A stretch of DNA of 64,000 nt from CAVQCJ01 sp963711005 (GTDB taxonomy: Bacteria > Actinomycetota > Actinomycetes > Prado026), in NCBI GenBank assembly GCA_963711005.1, contig CAVQCJ010000006.1, forward strand, positions 186,001 through 250,000, read 5' to 3'. A program made the translations under genes and the position numbers. Numbering within the stretch: position 1 is the first letter of the stretch; every line of letters begins with the position of its first letter. The notes under the pieces were generated by a model. It saw only the letters and a program-made list of their open reading frames with translations. It did no database searches and had not been told where the DNA came from. Below, piece by piece: positions 18,315 through 26,645 of this stretch.

Positions 18315-18350
18315 TAGTGTCCGGGGGCCGACGACGTACGCGTACGCGTA
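18315..18350 (+). promoter_or_regulatory. -10-like box and 14-bp perfect palindrome before LuxR-type gene
   Basis: In the 156-base gap between the two regulators, TAGTGT (18315-18320) resembles a -10 box. It is followed by the perfect palindrome TACGCGTACGCGTA (18337-18350). The spacing would put the palindrome just after the transcription start, a position suited to repression or autoregulation. Confidence 0.45.
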
Positions 18351-18442
18351 GACGCCGAGCCAGACATGTCCGCCAACCCGACGAGCCGGTCTCGTACGTC
18401 TGGGGGTGGGCAGCACAGGGTCGCTGGCACGAGGCTTCGCGC

Positions 18443-19207
18443 GTGATCCACCTGATGGTGATCGACCGTTCGCGAATGTTCGCCGAGGCGCTCGCCATCC
18501 GTTTCGAGCGAGAGCCGGACCTGGTGGTCGCGGCCGTCGTCGTGAGCGTGCCGGAGGCGCGCCAGCTGCTGACGGCGCAGATCTGCGACGTCGCAGTGTG
18601 CGCCGACCATCTGGCGCTGCCGTTGCTCGACCCGGTGGGCAGCGGCCGGCGGCATCCGCGGCCACCGCACGTGGTCGTCCTCGCCGAACGCGACGACTGG
18701 TCGCTGGCCACAACCCTCGTGCGCGCGGGTGCGGCCGGCTGGGTGAGCCGCGACCAGACCAGCCTGGACCTCCTCGCTGCGATCCGTGCGGCGCGTCGGG
18801 GCGAGACGTGGATCCCGCCCGACCTGCTGACCCAGGTCCTCGAGGAGCTGACGAGCAGGGATCGCATCGAGCGTCAGTCGACGGACCGGTTGTCGGTGCT
18901 CACCGGTCGCGAGCGGGAGATCCTGCGGCTGTACGGCGAAGGACTGGGCCGCGCCGAGGTGGCGTCGCGGCTGAGACTCTCGCCGAACACCGTGCGCACC
19001 CATGTCCAGAACATCCTCGGCCGGCTCGAGGTGCACTCGACGCTGGCCGCTGTCGCCATCGCGCGATCGGCTCCGTCGTTCGCCGATGTCGACGGCGACG
19101 CGGATCGGCGGACACCGCGCGCCGGTGCCGCCGCCGCACGGCAGGTACGTCAGGTGACGGGGCGCGCGCAGTACACCGAATTGCGTCTGGCGCCCGACGC
19201 GCGCTGA
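18443..19207 (+). CDS. LuxR-type transcription regulator with degenerate receiver domain
   Basis: 254 residues from GTG 18443 (ATG 18455 is the alternative). Residues 150-205 are a clear LuxR/NarL helix-turn-helix (LTGREREILRLYGEGLGRAEVA, SPNTVRTHVQNILGRLEVHS). The N-terminal part aligns with a receiver fold, but its acidic pair reads I-D and the phospho-acceptor loop reads CDVAVCADHLALP, one residue longer than usual. The invariant lysine is replaced by R103 in GWVSRDQTS. Phosphorylation control is therefore doubtful. It sits just before the polysaccharide operon and is a good candidate for its regulator. Confidence 0.82.
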   Translation: MIHLMVIDRSRMFAEALAIRFEREPDLVVAAVVVSVPEARQLLTAQICDVAVCADHLALPLLDPVGSGRRHPRPPHVVVLAERDDWSLATTLVRAGAAGWVSRDQTSLDLLAAIRAARRGETWIPPDLLTQVLEELTSRDRIERQSTDRLSVLTGREREILRLYGEGLGRAEVASRLRLSPNTVRTHVQNILGRLEVHSTLAAVAIARSAPSFADVDGDADRRTPRAGAAAARQVRQVTGRAQYTELRLAPDAR

Positions 19208-19282
19208 CGCCCGCAGCGGCAGCCTCAGGGGTTCGTACCTGTCCGGTCGCAACGGAACCGGGTCGCAAGAGAATCGGCTGAG

Positions 19283-20602
19283 GTGGGGTGGGACCGCGTG
19301 GAGCTCGACGAGGTCGTTGGCAGGATCTTCGGACGGCACAAGCTGCTGCTGGTCGTCTGCGTCGTGGTCGGTCTGCTGGCCGCGATGGCCGTGCACTGGA
19401 GCGACAAGCCGCAGTACGCGAGCAGCGCACGCCTGATGATCGGGACCCAGGACCCGACGTCCTCGGCCCAGGCGACGGCGCTGGCCGACACGGTTCGGGC
19501 CCTCGCCACCGGACCCGAGCTGGTGGCCGCGGCTCTGCGCGATGTGGGCGCGGACCGGAACGCCACGGATGTCGCCGCGCAGGACGTGGACGTGCAGGCC
19601 CTGGGCAGCTCCGGGGTCGTGCAGCTCACCGTGACCGACCCCGACCCCAAGGTGGCGGTGAACCTGGCGGGTGCGCTCGCACGAGCGGTCGTCAAGGCAC
19701 GCACCCAGGACGCGGCCGGCGCTTCGGCCGCCACCCTGGCCTCGCTGGCTGGACGCATCTCCGACCTCCGGGGGCAGATCGACAGCACGGACACGACGGC
19801 CGCGGGCCTGTCGACCCGGATCGGCAGCGCGGACCCGTCGGTCGCCAACCAGGCGCGGGCGCAGCGCGACCTGCTCGCCGCGCGGTCGGTGGCCATGTCC
19901 CAGCAGCTCGACGTCCTGCTCACCGAGCAGGCCACGATCGAAGGCCAGAGCGCGCTGCGACCGACGGCGGCGCTGGTCGACGCGGCGAGTTCCCCTGCGC
20001 AACCGGTGCCCGGTCGTCGACTGGCGGACCTGGCGCTGGGCGGGCTGCTGGGTCTGCTCGTGGGGATCGCACTCGCAGCGACCATCGAGAGCCTTCGTCC
20101 GAGTGTGGTGGGTCGCAGCGGGCTGGCCCGTTCCATCCAGGCCCCGATCCTGGCCGAGCTCTCGGGAACCGCGGACGACTGGGCGGTGCCGGACGTCGCC
20201 GAAGCGGCCATGCACGTCGAGATGGCTGCCGCCGGAGCGGATGTCCGTCGGGTCGAGTTCATGGGCACCGGCCACCGGACCGACCTTGCCCGGCTCGCCG
20301 AGGCGATCGGCACAGCCGCACCGCACATCGCGGTGAGCCACGTCGACGCCAGGGCCGTACGAATGGCGGGCTCTGAGCAGTCGGCCGCATCGGTCCGGCG
20401 CGGCGTCTCGCGCGACCTGAGCGGCAGGCGCGGGATCGTGGTCGTGGTGCCCAGCGCGGTGCGGCTGTCCGACCTCGACCCGGTGAAGGACTTCGTCTCC
20501 ATCTCGGGGTGGCCGCTGCTTGGGGTCATCGTGTGCCAGCCGTCGAACCGTCGTTCCGCACGGGTCGAGGAATCGGCGAGCAGCGAAGGCGTCCCCGCGT
20601 GA
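19283..20602 (+). CDS. Wzz-like polysaccharide co-polymerase
   Basis: A 439-residue membrane protein with the Wzz/chain-length-determinant layout. It has a first helix at about 22-37 (LLLVVCVVVGLLAAMAV) and an extracytoplasmic region starting PQYASSARLMIGTQDP, with a coiled-coil-like stretch at about 160-220. A second helix lies at about 252-272. A cytoplasmic C-terminal part of about 165 residues has no Walker A loop, so it is not an active bacterial tyrosine kinase. Such proteins set chain length together with Wzy. It is the first gene of the operon; GTG 19283 has GGCTGAGG-like sequence ahead. Its stop overlaps the next GTG. Confidence 0.82.
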   Translation: MGWDRVELDEVVGRIFGRHKLLLVVCVVVGLLAAMAVHWSDKPQYASSARLMIGTQDPTSSAQATALADTVRALATGPELVAAALRDVGADRNATDVAAQDVDVQALGSSGVVQLTVTDPDPKVAVNLAGALARAVVKARTQDAAGASAATLASLAGRISDLRGQIDSTDTTAAGLSTRIGSADPSVANQARAQRDLLAARSVAMSQQLDVLLTEQATIEGQSALRPTAALVDAASSPAQPVPGRRLADLALGGLLGLLVGIALAATIESLRPSVVGRSGLARSIQAPILAELSGTADDWAVPDVAEAAMHVEMAAAGADVRRVEFMGTGHRTDLARLAEAIGTAAPHIAVSHVDARAVRMAGSEQSAASVRRGVSRDLSGRRGIVVVVPSAVRLSDLDPVKDFVSISGWPLLGVIVCQPSNRRSARVEESASSEGVPA

Positions 20603-21795
20603 CGACCTTCGCCGCGCCGCCGGCGGAAGCGCCGGTCGCGTTCGCCCGGACGCCGCTCGCCCCTGGCGTGTCCGACGCAGTGACCCGGGTCCTCGCCTCC
20701 GGCTGGTTGACGACCGGGCCCGAGGTCGGCGAGTTCGAGCGGGAGTTCGCCGCGCTGGTCGGGGCGGAACATGCGGTGGCCGTGTCGTCCTGCACTGCCG
20801 CCCTCGAGCTGTCGCTGCGTGCGCTGGGGCTGCCCGCGGGTGCGACGGTGCTGGTCCCGACGGTCACCTTCTGCGGTGCGGTGAACGCGATCCTGCATGC
20901 AGGGCTGCGCCCGGTGCTCGTCGACGTGGCACCGGCGACGTTGATGCCCGACGAGGCGACGACGGCCGCGGCCGCGCGGCGGGCCGGCCACGTGGGCGCT
21001 TCCATGGTCCTGCACTTCGCGGGCCACCCTGCCGACACCGCGGCGCTGGCTGCGGCTGCCGGGATCCCGGAGCGGCTCGTCGTCGAGGACGCCGCGCACG
21101 CCGTCGGCGCACGGATCGGCGGCAGCGCCATCGGGTCCGGTCGCACGGCTGCAGCCTGCTTCAGCTTCTACGCGACCAAGAACCTGCCCATCGGCGAGGG
21201 CGGGATGGTCACCACGGCGGACCCGGCCGTGGCCGACTACGTGCGTCGCTGCCGGCTGCACGGCATGAGCCGGGACGCCTGGCGGCGGTACCTGCCGGGG
21301 GCCGCCTGGAGCTACACGGTCGAGGACGCCGGACTCAAGGCCAACATGACCGATGTCCAGGCGACGGTCGGCCGGGTCCAGCTGACCCGGTTCCAGGACT
21401 GGCAGCACAGGCGCGCGCAGCTCGCCGATCGCTACGACGCAGCGCTCGCCGGGGTGCCGGGAATCGCACGGCCGTCTAGGCCTCGCGACGGGGGGCACGC
21501 CTGGCACCTGTACGTCATCCAGGTGCTCGACGAGTTCGGTGCGACGCGGGACGAGCTGATGACCCACCTGGCCGACAGGGGGGTGGGCACATCGGTGCAC
21601 TTCGCCCCGATGCACCGGCAGCCCTACCTGGTGCGGATGCTCGGTGCGGACGCGGCGCCCGCGCACTTCCCCGTCGCCGAGGAGGCGGCCGAGCGGTACG
21701 TCTCGCTGCCCCTGTACCCGGACCTGCGGGACGAAGACGTCGACCGGGTGTGCTTCGAGATCGCCGCGGTGCGGCGCGCCAACCGGGGAGGGTGA
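20599..21795 (+). CDS. DegT/DnrJ/EryC1/StrS family sugar aminotransferase
   Basis: 398 residues. PLP-dependent enzymes of this family aminate keto-sugar nucleotides. The PLP lysine is K194 in SFYATKNLPIGEGGMV, the aspartate that holds the ring nitrogen is D164 in VVEDAAHAVGA, and the N-terminal GWLTTGPEVGEFE and SSCTAALELSLRAL are typical. It should supply an amino sugar for the polymer, which fits the PIG-L deacetylase downstream. GTG 20599 overlaps the wzz-like stop by 4 bases. The sugar product cannot be told. Confidence 0.92.
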   Translation: MTTFAAPPAEAPVAFARTPLAPGVSDAVTRVLASGWLTTGPEVGEFEREFAALVGAEHAVAVSSCTAALELSLRALGLPAGATVLVPTVTFCGAVNAILHAGLRPVLVDVAPATLMPDEATTAAAARRAGHVGASMVLHFAGHPADTAALAAAAGIPERLVVEDAAHAVGARIGGSAIGSGRTAAACFSFYATKNLPIGEGGMVTTADPAVADYVRRCRLHGMSRDAWRRYLPGAAWSYTVEDAGLKANMTDVQATVGRVQLTRFQDWQHRRAQLADRYDAALAGVPGIARPSRPRDGGHAWHLYVIQVLDEFGATRDELMTHLADRGVGTSVHFAPMHRQPYLVRMLGADAAPAHFPVAEEAAERYVSLPLYPDLRDEDVDRVCFEIAAVRRANRGG

Positions 21796-21797
21796 GG

Positions 21798-22898
21798 ATG
21801 GACACGGACGTCCCGCTGCAGCGACAGCACGAGCCCGCTGTGCCGGGCTCGACCGAGCGCCCGGCGCGGGAGCGTCGGGTCCGCCGGGTAGCCGTCATCG
21901 GTGGCGCCGGCTACCTCGGCTCGGTCCTGGTGCCGATCCTGCTCGACGCCGGCCTCCAGGTCACCGTGATGGATGCGTTGCTGTACGGCGACGAAGGCGT
22001 CACCCACGTCGCCGGCCACCCGGGGTTCCGGCTGGTGCGTGGGGACCTCCGCGACATCGAGACGGTGATCCGGGCCTGTGCCCGTGCGGACGCGGTGGTC
22101 CATCTCGGCGCCCTCGTCGGGGATCCCGCCTGCGCGCTCGACGAGGCGACGACCCTGGAGGTCAACCGGGATGCGACCGCGGCGGCCGCTCGCATCGCCA
22201 GGGCGCTCGGCGTGCGCCGCTTCGTCTTCGCGTCGACGTGCAGCGTGTACGGAGCCTCCGCCGGGCTGCTGACCGAGGACTCGCCCACCGCCCCGCTGTC
22301 GGTGTACGCGCGCAGCAAGGCGGAGTCCGAGCAGCTGCTCCTGCCGATGACCGGACGTGACTTCAGCCCCACCGTGCTGCGGTTCGGCACCCTGTTCGGC
22401 CAGTCCTACCGGGAACGGTTCGACCTGGTGGTCAACCTGCTCGCCGCGAAGGCCGTCGTGGACGGCGAGATCACCATTACCGGCGGAGAGCAGTGGCGGC
22501 CGTTCGTGCACGTGGCCGACGTGGCCGACTCGGTGCTCGCCTGCCTGCGGGCCCGCACATCGCTGGTCGCGGGCCGCGTTTACAACGTCGGTTCGGACGA
22601 GCGCAACCACCAGCTGGCCGACGTGGCCGCGGCCGTCGCTCAGGTGGTTCCCGGCGTCCGCGTGCGTTTCGCGTCCGCCGGCGGAGCCGAGGCCGACTAC
22701 CACGTCTCCTTCACGCGCATCAGGACCGAGCTGGGCTTCCACCCGACCCGAGGGCTGGCAGACGGGATAGCCGAGATCGCGGCGGCGGTCCGCGCCGGGC
22801 TGGTAGGCGACTACGCGGACACTCGCTACAGCAACTACAAGGCTTTGGTGGCGGGACAGGCGACCATGGCCGCGACCGCCGCAGTCGCAGCCGGCTGA
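21798..22898 (+). CDS. NAD-dependent sugar-nucleotide epimerase/dehydratase
   Basis: A 366-residue extended short-chain dehydrogenase. The Rossmann loop is GGAGYLG at 35-41, after an unusual N-terminal extension of about 28 residues. The catalytic pair is Y170 and K174 (YARSK), with the serine region FASTCSVYG before it. It acts on nucleotide sugars, with epimerase or dehydratase direction unknown. The ATG lies 2 bases after the aminotransferase stop, with GGGTGAGG just before. Confidence 0.92.
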   Translation: MDTDVPLQRQHEPAVPGSTERPARERRVRRVAVIGGAGYLGSVLVPILLDAGLQVTVMDALLYGDEGVTHVAGHPGFRLVRGDLRDIETVIRACARADAVVHLGALVGDPACALDEATTLEVNRDATAAAARIARALGVRRFVFASTCSVYGASAGLLTEDSPTAPLSVYARSKAESEQLLLPMTGRDFSPTVLRFGTLFGQSYRERFDLVVNLLAAKAVVDGEITITGGEQWRPFVHVADVADSVLACLRARTSLVAGRVYNVGSDERNHQLADVAAAVAQVVPGVRVRFASAGGAEADYHVSFTRIRTELGFHPTRGLADGIAEIAAAVRAGLVGDYADTRYSNYKALVAGQATMAATAAVAAG

Positions 22899-22909
22899 GG
22901 CTTCGACGC

Positions 22910-23887
22910 ATGCACGCGATGCTGTGCACAGGGAGCCTGGTCGTGGCGGTCCGTTGCGAGGTGCCGTGGGTCGCGCAGCGCATCCGGGAGGGCGCCGACG
23001 GGCGGCTCGTCGAGGTCGACCCGGTACGAGCCGATCTGCGCGTGGTCGTCGAGGCCGACCGCGCGCCGTTCGACACGAACGGGTGGCGGACGGTGACCAG
23101 GGACACGTGCAGCCTCGACGGTCGGGTGGTGGTCAGGGACGCCGCGACCTCGGGGTTCGACCTGCGGCTCACGCGCGACGGCGCGGTTCCAGTGATGACC
23201 TTCCGCCGCCGGCCACCGGGTCGGACCCGCGCAGCGTCCTGGGTGGCACCGGGCCGCGCCAGGCTGCTGCTGCGGGCGGCCCTGCTGCAGTTCCCGGTGC
23301 TCTGGGCGGCTGCGGCTGCCGGCCGGTCGCCGCTGCACGCGGCCGTGCTGGACTCCGGACCGCCGGGTCCGGTGCTGGTCGCCGGCGCCAGCGGCGCGGG
23401 CAAGACGACCATGGTCGAACGCGCGGTCGCAGCAGGGGGTCGGTGGGCCGACGACAACCTGGGCGTCTCGGACGGGCGGACGGTCTGGGGACTGGTGGAG
23501 CCGGTTCGCAGCGTCCACGGCGGAGGACGTAGTGCGCCGCACGGTCGGCACGAGCGCCGGCTGGCCGGGCGCGTCCACTCCCTCGACCCCGCCGCCGTGG
23601 TCCTCCTGGGCAGCGGACCGGTGCCCGGTGTCAGCCGGATCGGCCCCGAACAGGCCGCTCGCGCCCTGGTCGCCGGGACCTACGCGGCCGGCGAGCTCCG
23701 CCGGTACTGGCCGCTGCACGCGGCGCTGGCCATGGGCAGCGGCGCCGGGCCGGCCCACCCCTGCGTTCAGGAGACCGCGTGGTCGCTTGCGTCGCGGGTG
23801 CCCTGCTTCGTGGTCGATCTGCCGCCCGGGGGCACCAGCGGGCTCGGCGAGCTGCTGTCGACGACGGAGGTCGGCTCATGGGGCTGA
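22910..23887 (+). CDS. HPr-kinase-like P-loop protein
   Basis: A 325-residue protein. The C-terminal half resembles the HprK catalytic domain: PLHAAVLDSG ahead of the Walker A loop GASGAGKT (159-166), then an acidic ADDNLGV. The first 130 residues have no clear homology to me. True HPr kinases phosphorylate Ser46 of HPr in sugar transport. HprK-like proteins are also found in polysaccharide and exosortase-type loci, where their substrate is unknown. It overlaps the RtcB-like gene by 10 bases, so the two are probably made together. ATG 22910 is chosen; ATG 22919 is possible. Confidence 0.75.
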   Translation: MHAMLCTGSLVVAVRCEVPWVAQRIREGADGRLVEVDPVRADLRVVVEADRAPFDTNGWRTVTRDTCSLDGRVVVRDAATSGFDLRLTRDGAVPVMTFRRRPPGRTRAASWVAPGRARLLLRAALLQFPVLWAAAAAGRSPLHAAVLDSGPPGPVLVAGASGAGKTTMVERAVAAGGRWADDNLGVSDGRTVWGLVEPVRSVHGGGRSAPHGRHERRLAGRVHSLDPAAVVLLGSGPVPGVSRIGPEQAARALVAGTYAAGELRRYWPLHAALAMGSGAGPAHPCVQETAWSLASRVPCFVVDLPPGGTSGLGELLSTTEVGSWG

Positions 23888-25317
23888 CCTCGAACAGCTC
23901 CACCGAGACGGCCAGGTACGCCCCCCGGGTGTTCGACAGCGTCGACGTACCGGCCGACGCGAGGGTGCTGGAGACGCTCGCGCGCGGTGTCGATGCGGTC
24001 GACCTGGCCGCTGCACCGGTCGTGCTGCCCGACTTCCACCACAAGCACGACATGGAGATGCCCTCCAGCATCGCCGTGGCCACGGTCGGGACGATCCGTC
24101 CTGCCTTCACCAGCGCGTCGGTCAACTGCGGCATGGCGCTCATGGCCCTGGACACCGACGTGCCGGACCGGGCCGCGGTGGCCAGTTTCTTCGATGCCGT
24201 GGCGACGCGCTACCCGCACCCGCCGAGCTGGCGCCGTGAGCTCACGACCGCGGATGTCCTGCGCGCGGCCGACGAGGGCGCGGCCTTCGGTGTAGACCGC
24301 TACGGGCTGGAGCCGGACTCGTTGACGCGGGTCGAGGAGGGCGGTCGCCTCGACCTCGATCGCTACGGCGGCCTGGCAAGGCTTCGCCGGGAGCTGCCCG
24401 GGCTGTCGTTCCAGGCCTCGCGGTTCCGGTTCGGGACGATCGGGCCGAGCAACCACTTCGTCGAGCTGCAGGTCGTCGAGGAGGTGCTGGACCACGGGGC
24501 CGCGAGCACCCTCGGAGTGGCCGAGGGACAGCTGACGCTGCAGTTCCACGCTGGCGGCGGGATGCTCACCGGCCAGGTCGGCCGGCTGTTCGCCAGGCGG
24601 CGCAAGATCAACGGGCCGATGGCGCTGGAGATGGCGGTGCAGCGTCCGTTGACGCACCTGGCCACGGCCAGGTCGCGCGAGCAGCTGCGACGGCGGCTGG
24701 GCTACTACTTCCGGTCCGGCTGCCCGGCCATCCCCCTGCACGGCGACGAGGGGGACCGGGTGATGCTCGCGACCGCGGCGGCGATGAACTACGGGTTCGC
24801 TTTCCGCGCCGCCACGTACGGCAGCCTGTCGAGACTGGGCGCGCAGCACCTGGGCGCCCGCGCCACCCGGCTGGTCGTCGACTCCCCGCACAACTCCATC
24901 TACGAGGAGGAGGTCGACGGCGCCACGGCGCTGGTCCACCGGCACAACTCCTGCCGCGCGTTCCCCGCGCACAAGATGCCGGCCGGGACCCCGTTCGGGA
25001 GCGTGGGACAGGCCGTGCTCGTGCCCGGGATGCACTTCACCTCTTCGTACCTCTGTGTCGCGTCCGAGGGTGCGCAGCAGAGCCTGTACTCGGCCTGCCA
25101 CGGCGCCGGCACGGTGATCGAGCAGTTCGCCAGAGCGGGCCTGTCCGGTCCGCACGAAGCGGGTCACGTGACCGACCGGTTCCGCTACGGGACCGCCGAG
25201 CCGGAGCCGGTCCGGCACCTGGACGACCGCGGGCTCGATGCCGCGCTCGCCATCCTGGTACGGCACGACCTGGTTCGCCCGGTCGCCCGGATGCGTCCGT
25301 TGGCGGTGCTCAATTGA
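23878..25317 (+). CDS. RtcB-like protein (3'-phosphate RNA ligase family, altered active site)
   Basis: 479 residues matching RtcB along the whole length: LPDFHHKHDMEMPSS (50-64), TSASVNCGM with C84, SNHFVELQ (N192, H193), FHAGGG (H224), DSPHNSIYEEE (H338), PGMHFTSSYL (383-392) and CHGAG (H408). In known RtcB these are the two-manganese ligands and the histidine that is guanylylated. Deviations are visible. The aspartate before NCG is Ser/Val here, HGAGR reads HGAGT, and HRKGAT reads HRHNSC. RtcB normally seals tRNA or RNA; a member inside a polysaccharide operon, coupled to a kinase, is unexpected. The ATG overlaps the HprK-like gene. Family assignment is firm; activity is uncertain. Confidence 0.85.
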   Translation: MGLTSNSSTETARYAPRVFDSVDVPADARVLETLARGVDAVDLAAAPVVLPDFHHKHDMEMPSSIAVATVGTIRPAFTSASVNCGMALMALDTDVPDRAAVASFFDAVATRYPHPPSWRRELTTADVLRAADEGAAFGVDRYGLEPDSLTRVEEGGRLDLDRYGGLARLRRELPGLSFQASRFRFGTIGPSNHFVELQVVEEVLDHGAASTLGVAEGQLTLQFHAGGGMLTGQVGRLFARRRKINGPMALEMAVQRPLTHLATARSREQLRRRLGYYFRSGCPAIPLHGDEGDRVMLATAAAMNYGFAFRAATYGSLSRLGAQHLGARATRLVVDSPHNSIYEEEVDGATALVHRHNSCRAFPAHKMPAGTPFGSVGQAVLVPGMHFTSSYLCVASEGAQQSLYSACHGAGTVIEQFARAGLSGPHEAGHVTDRFRYGTAEPEPVRHLDDRGLDAALAILVRHDLVRPVARMRPLAVLN

Positions 25318-26645
25318 GCACCTGGACGCACTCGGACCGGGCCGGCCCGCCGGGCGGCCGGAGGCTGATGGTCGCCCCGATCCTGCCGGCGGGGCCGAGG
25401 ACGTCGGGCGGGGGGCGGCAGCACGTCGCTCTGGTCGCCGTGGCGCTGGGGATCTGCGCGCTGCCGGTGCTCCTGCCCAACGCACCCGGCAACATCACCC
25501 CGTCCGACGCGGTCATCCTCGTGGCGGTGCTCGGTGTCCTGATGTGGGCGGGGTCCGCGCGACTGCGCCTGGTGCTCCCGTTCGGCGCCGGCGTCGGCCT
25601 CATCGCCGTCGCCGGCCTGGTCGCTTCCCTTGCCGGCGACCACCCGGCACTGGGCCTGGTCTCGGTCCTGCAGGACCTCTACCTGCTGGCCTGGAGCGCG
25701 GCGGTGGCGAACGTCGCGCGCAGGCCCGGCGCAGTCGACACGCTGGCGCGGACCTGGGTCGTCAGCTCAGCCGTCTGGGCGGCCGCGTTCATCGTGGCCA
25801 CGACCGGGACCGCCGTCTCGGCCGGGGCCGAGGCCGTCCGAGCGGGTTTCACCTTCGGCGACCAGAACGGAGCCGGGCTGTACTTCGTCCTCTCCCTGTT
25901 CGTCGCCCTCGCCGCCGGGCGGCCGCGCCGACCGTGGCTGCGGACCGCCGTCGTCCTCCTGCTGCTGCTCGCCACGCTCTACACCGGCTCGCTCGGCGCC
26001 CTCAGCGGCCTGCTGTTCGGTCTGTCGGTCACCATCGTGCTGACCGTACGCAGCCGGCGCGGCCCGATGCCGGCGATCGCCCTGACGCTCTCGATGATCC
26101 TCGCCGCTTCGTCGATCACCTTGCTGGTCGAGCGGGACAACCTGGTCTCGGCGGCGAACGCCAGCCAGAACGCGCTGATCCGCAACTCGATCGGCCGCGG
26201 TGACCAGAGCAGCTCGGAGCGGCAGACGCTGACGCACGAGACCTACCAGCTCTGGCGGACCACGGACCTGCTGGGGATCGGGCCGGCCGCGACCAAGTCC
26301 GTGCTCACGGCGCAGCAGGCCACGTACCCGAAGGAAGCGCACAACGACTGGGTCGCCGCGCTGGTCGAGCGCGGTCTGCTCGGGCTGCTCGGGCTCCTGG
26401 TCCTCGTGGCCGAGATCGTGGTCAGGGCTTCGCGGACCTGGGACCCCAAGCGCCTGCTCCTCGGGATGCGGGTGGTGCTGCCAGGTCCGGCCCACCTCAC
26501 CGGCGGTCTCGTCTGCGCCCTCGTGTTCAGCCTCACGCACGAGGTGCTGCACGACCGCACGGTCTGGGCACTGCTCGGTTTCGTCGCCGCCGTCGCTATC
26601 TGGGGCAGGTCCGCCGCGAGCACAACGGAAGGTGGTACGTCATGA
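25314..26645 (+). CDS. O-antigen ligase/Wzy-type polymerase
   Basis: A 443-residue polytopic protein with about ten hydrophobic segments and a large loop around residues 265-345. The loop ends in the typical EAHNDWVAALVERGLLGLLG, the Wzy/WaaL signature region. It should polymerise lipid-linked repeat units on the outer face of the membrane. The start is TTG 25314, overlapping the RtcB-like stop, or ATG 25368 with GAGG at 25361. The C terminus overlaps the next ATG. Polymerase rather than ligase is inferred from the Gram-positive setting. Confidence 0.82.
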   Translation: MSTWTHSDRAGPPGGRRLMVAPILPAGPRTSGGGRQHVALVAVALGICALPVLLPNAPGNITPSDAVILVAVLGVLMWAGSARLRLVLPFGAGVGLIAVAGLVASLAGDHPALGLVSVLQDLYLLAWSAAVANVARRPGAVDTLARTWVVSSAVWAAAFIVATTGTAVSAGAEAVRAGFTFGDQNGAGLYFVLSLFVALAAGRPRRPWLRTAVVLLLLLATLYTGSLGALSGLLFGLSVTIVLTVRSRRGPMPAIALTLSMILAASSITLLVERDNLVSAANASQNALIRNSIGRGDQSSSERQTLTHETYQLWRTTDLLGIGPAATKSVLTAQQATYPKEAHNDWVAALVERGLLGLLGLLVLVAEIVVRASRTWDPKRLLLGMRVVLPGPAHLTGGLVCALVFSLTHEVLHDRTVWALLGFVAAVAIWGRSAASTTEGGTS

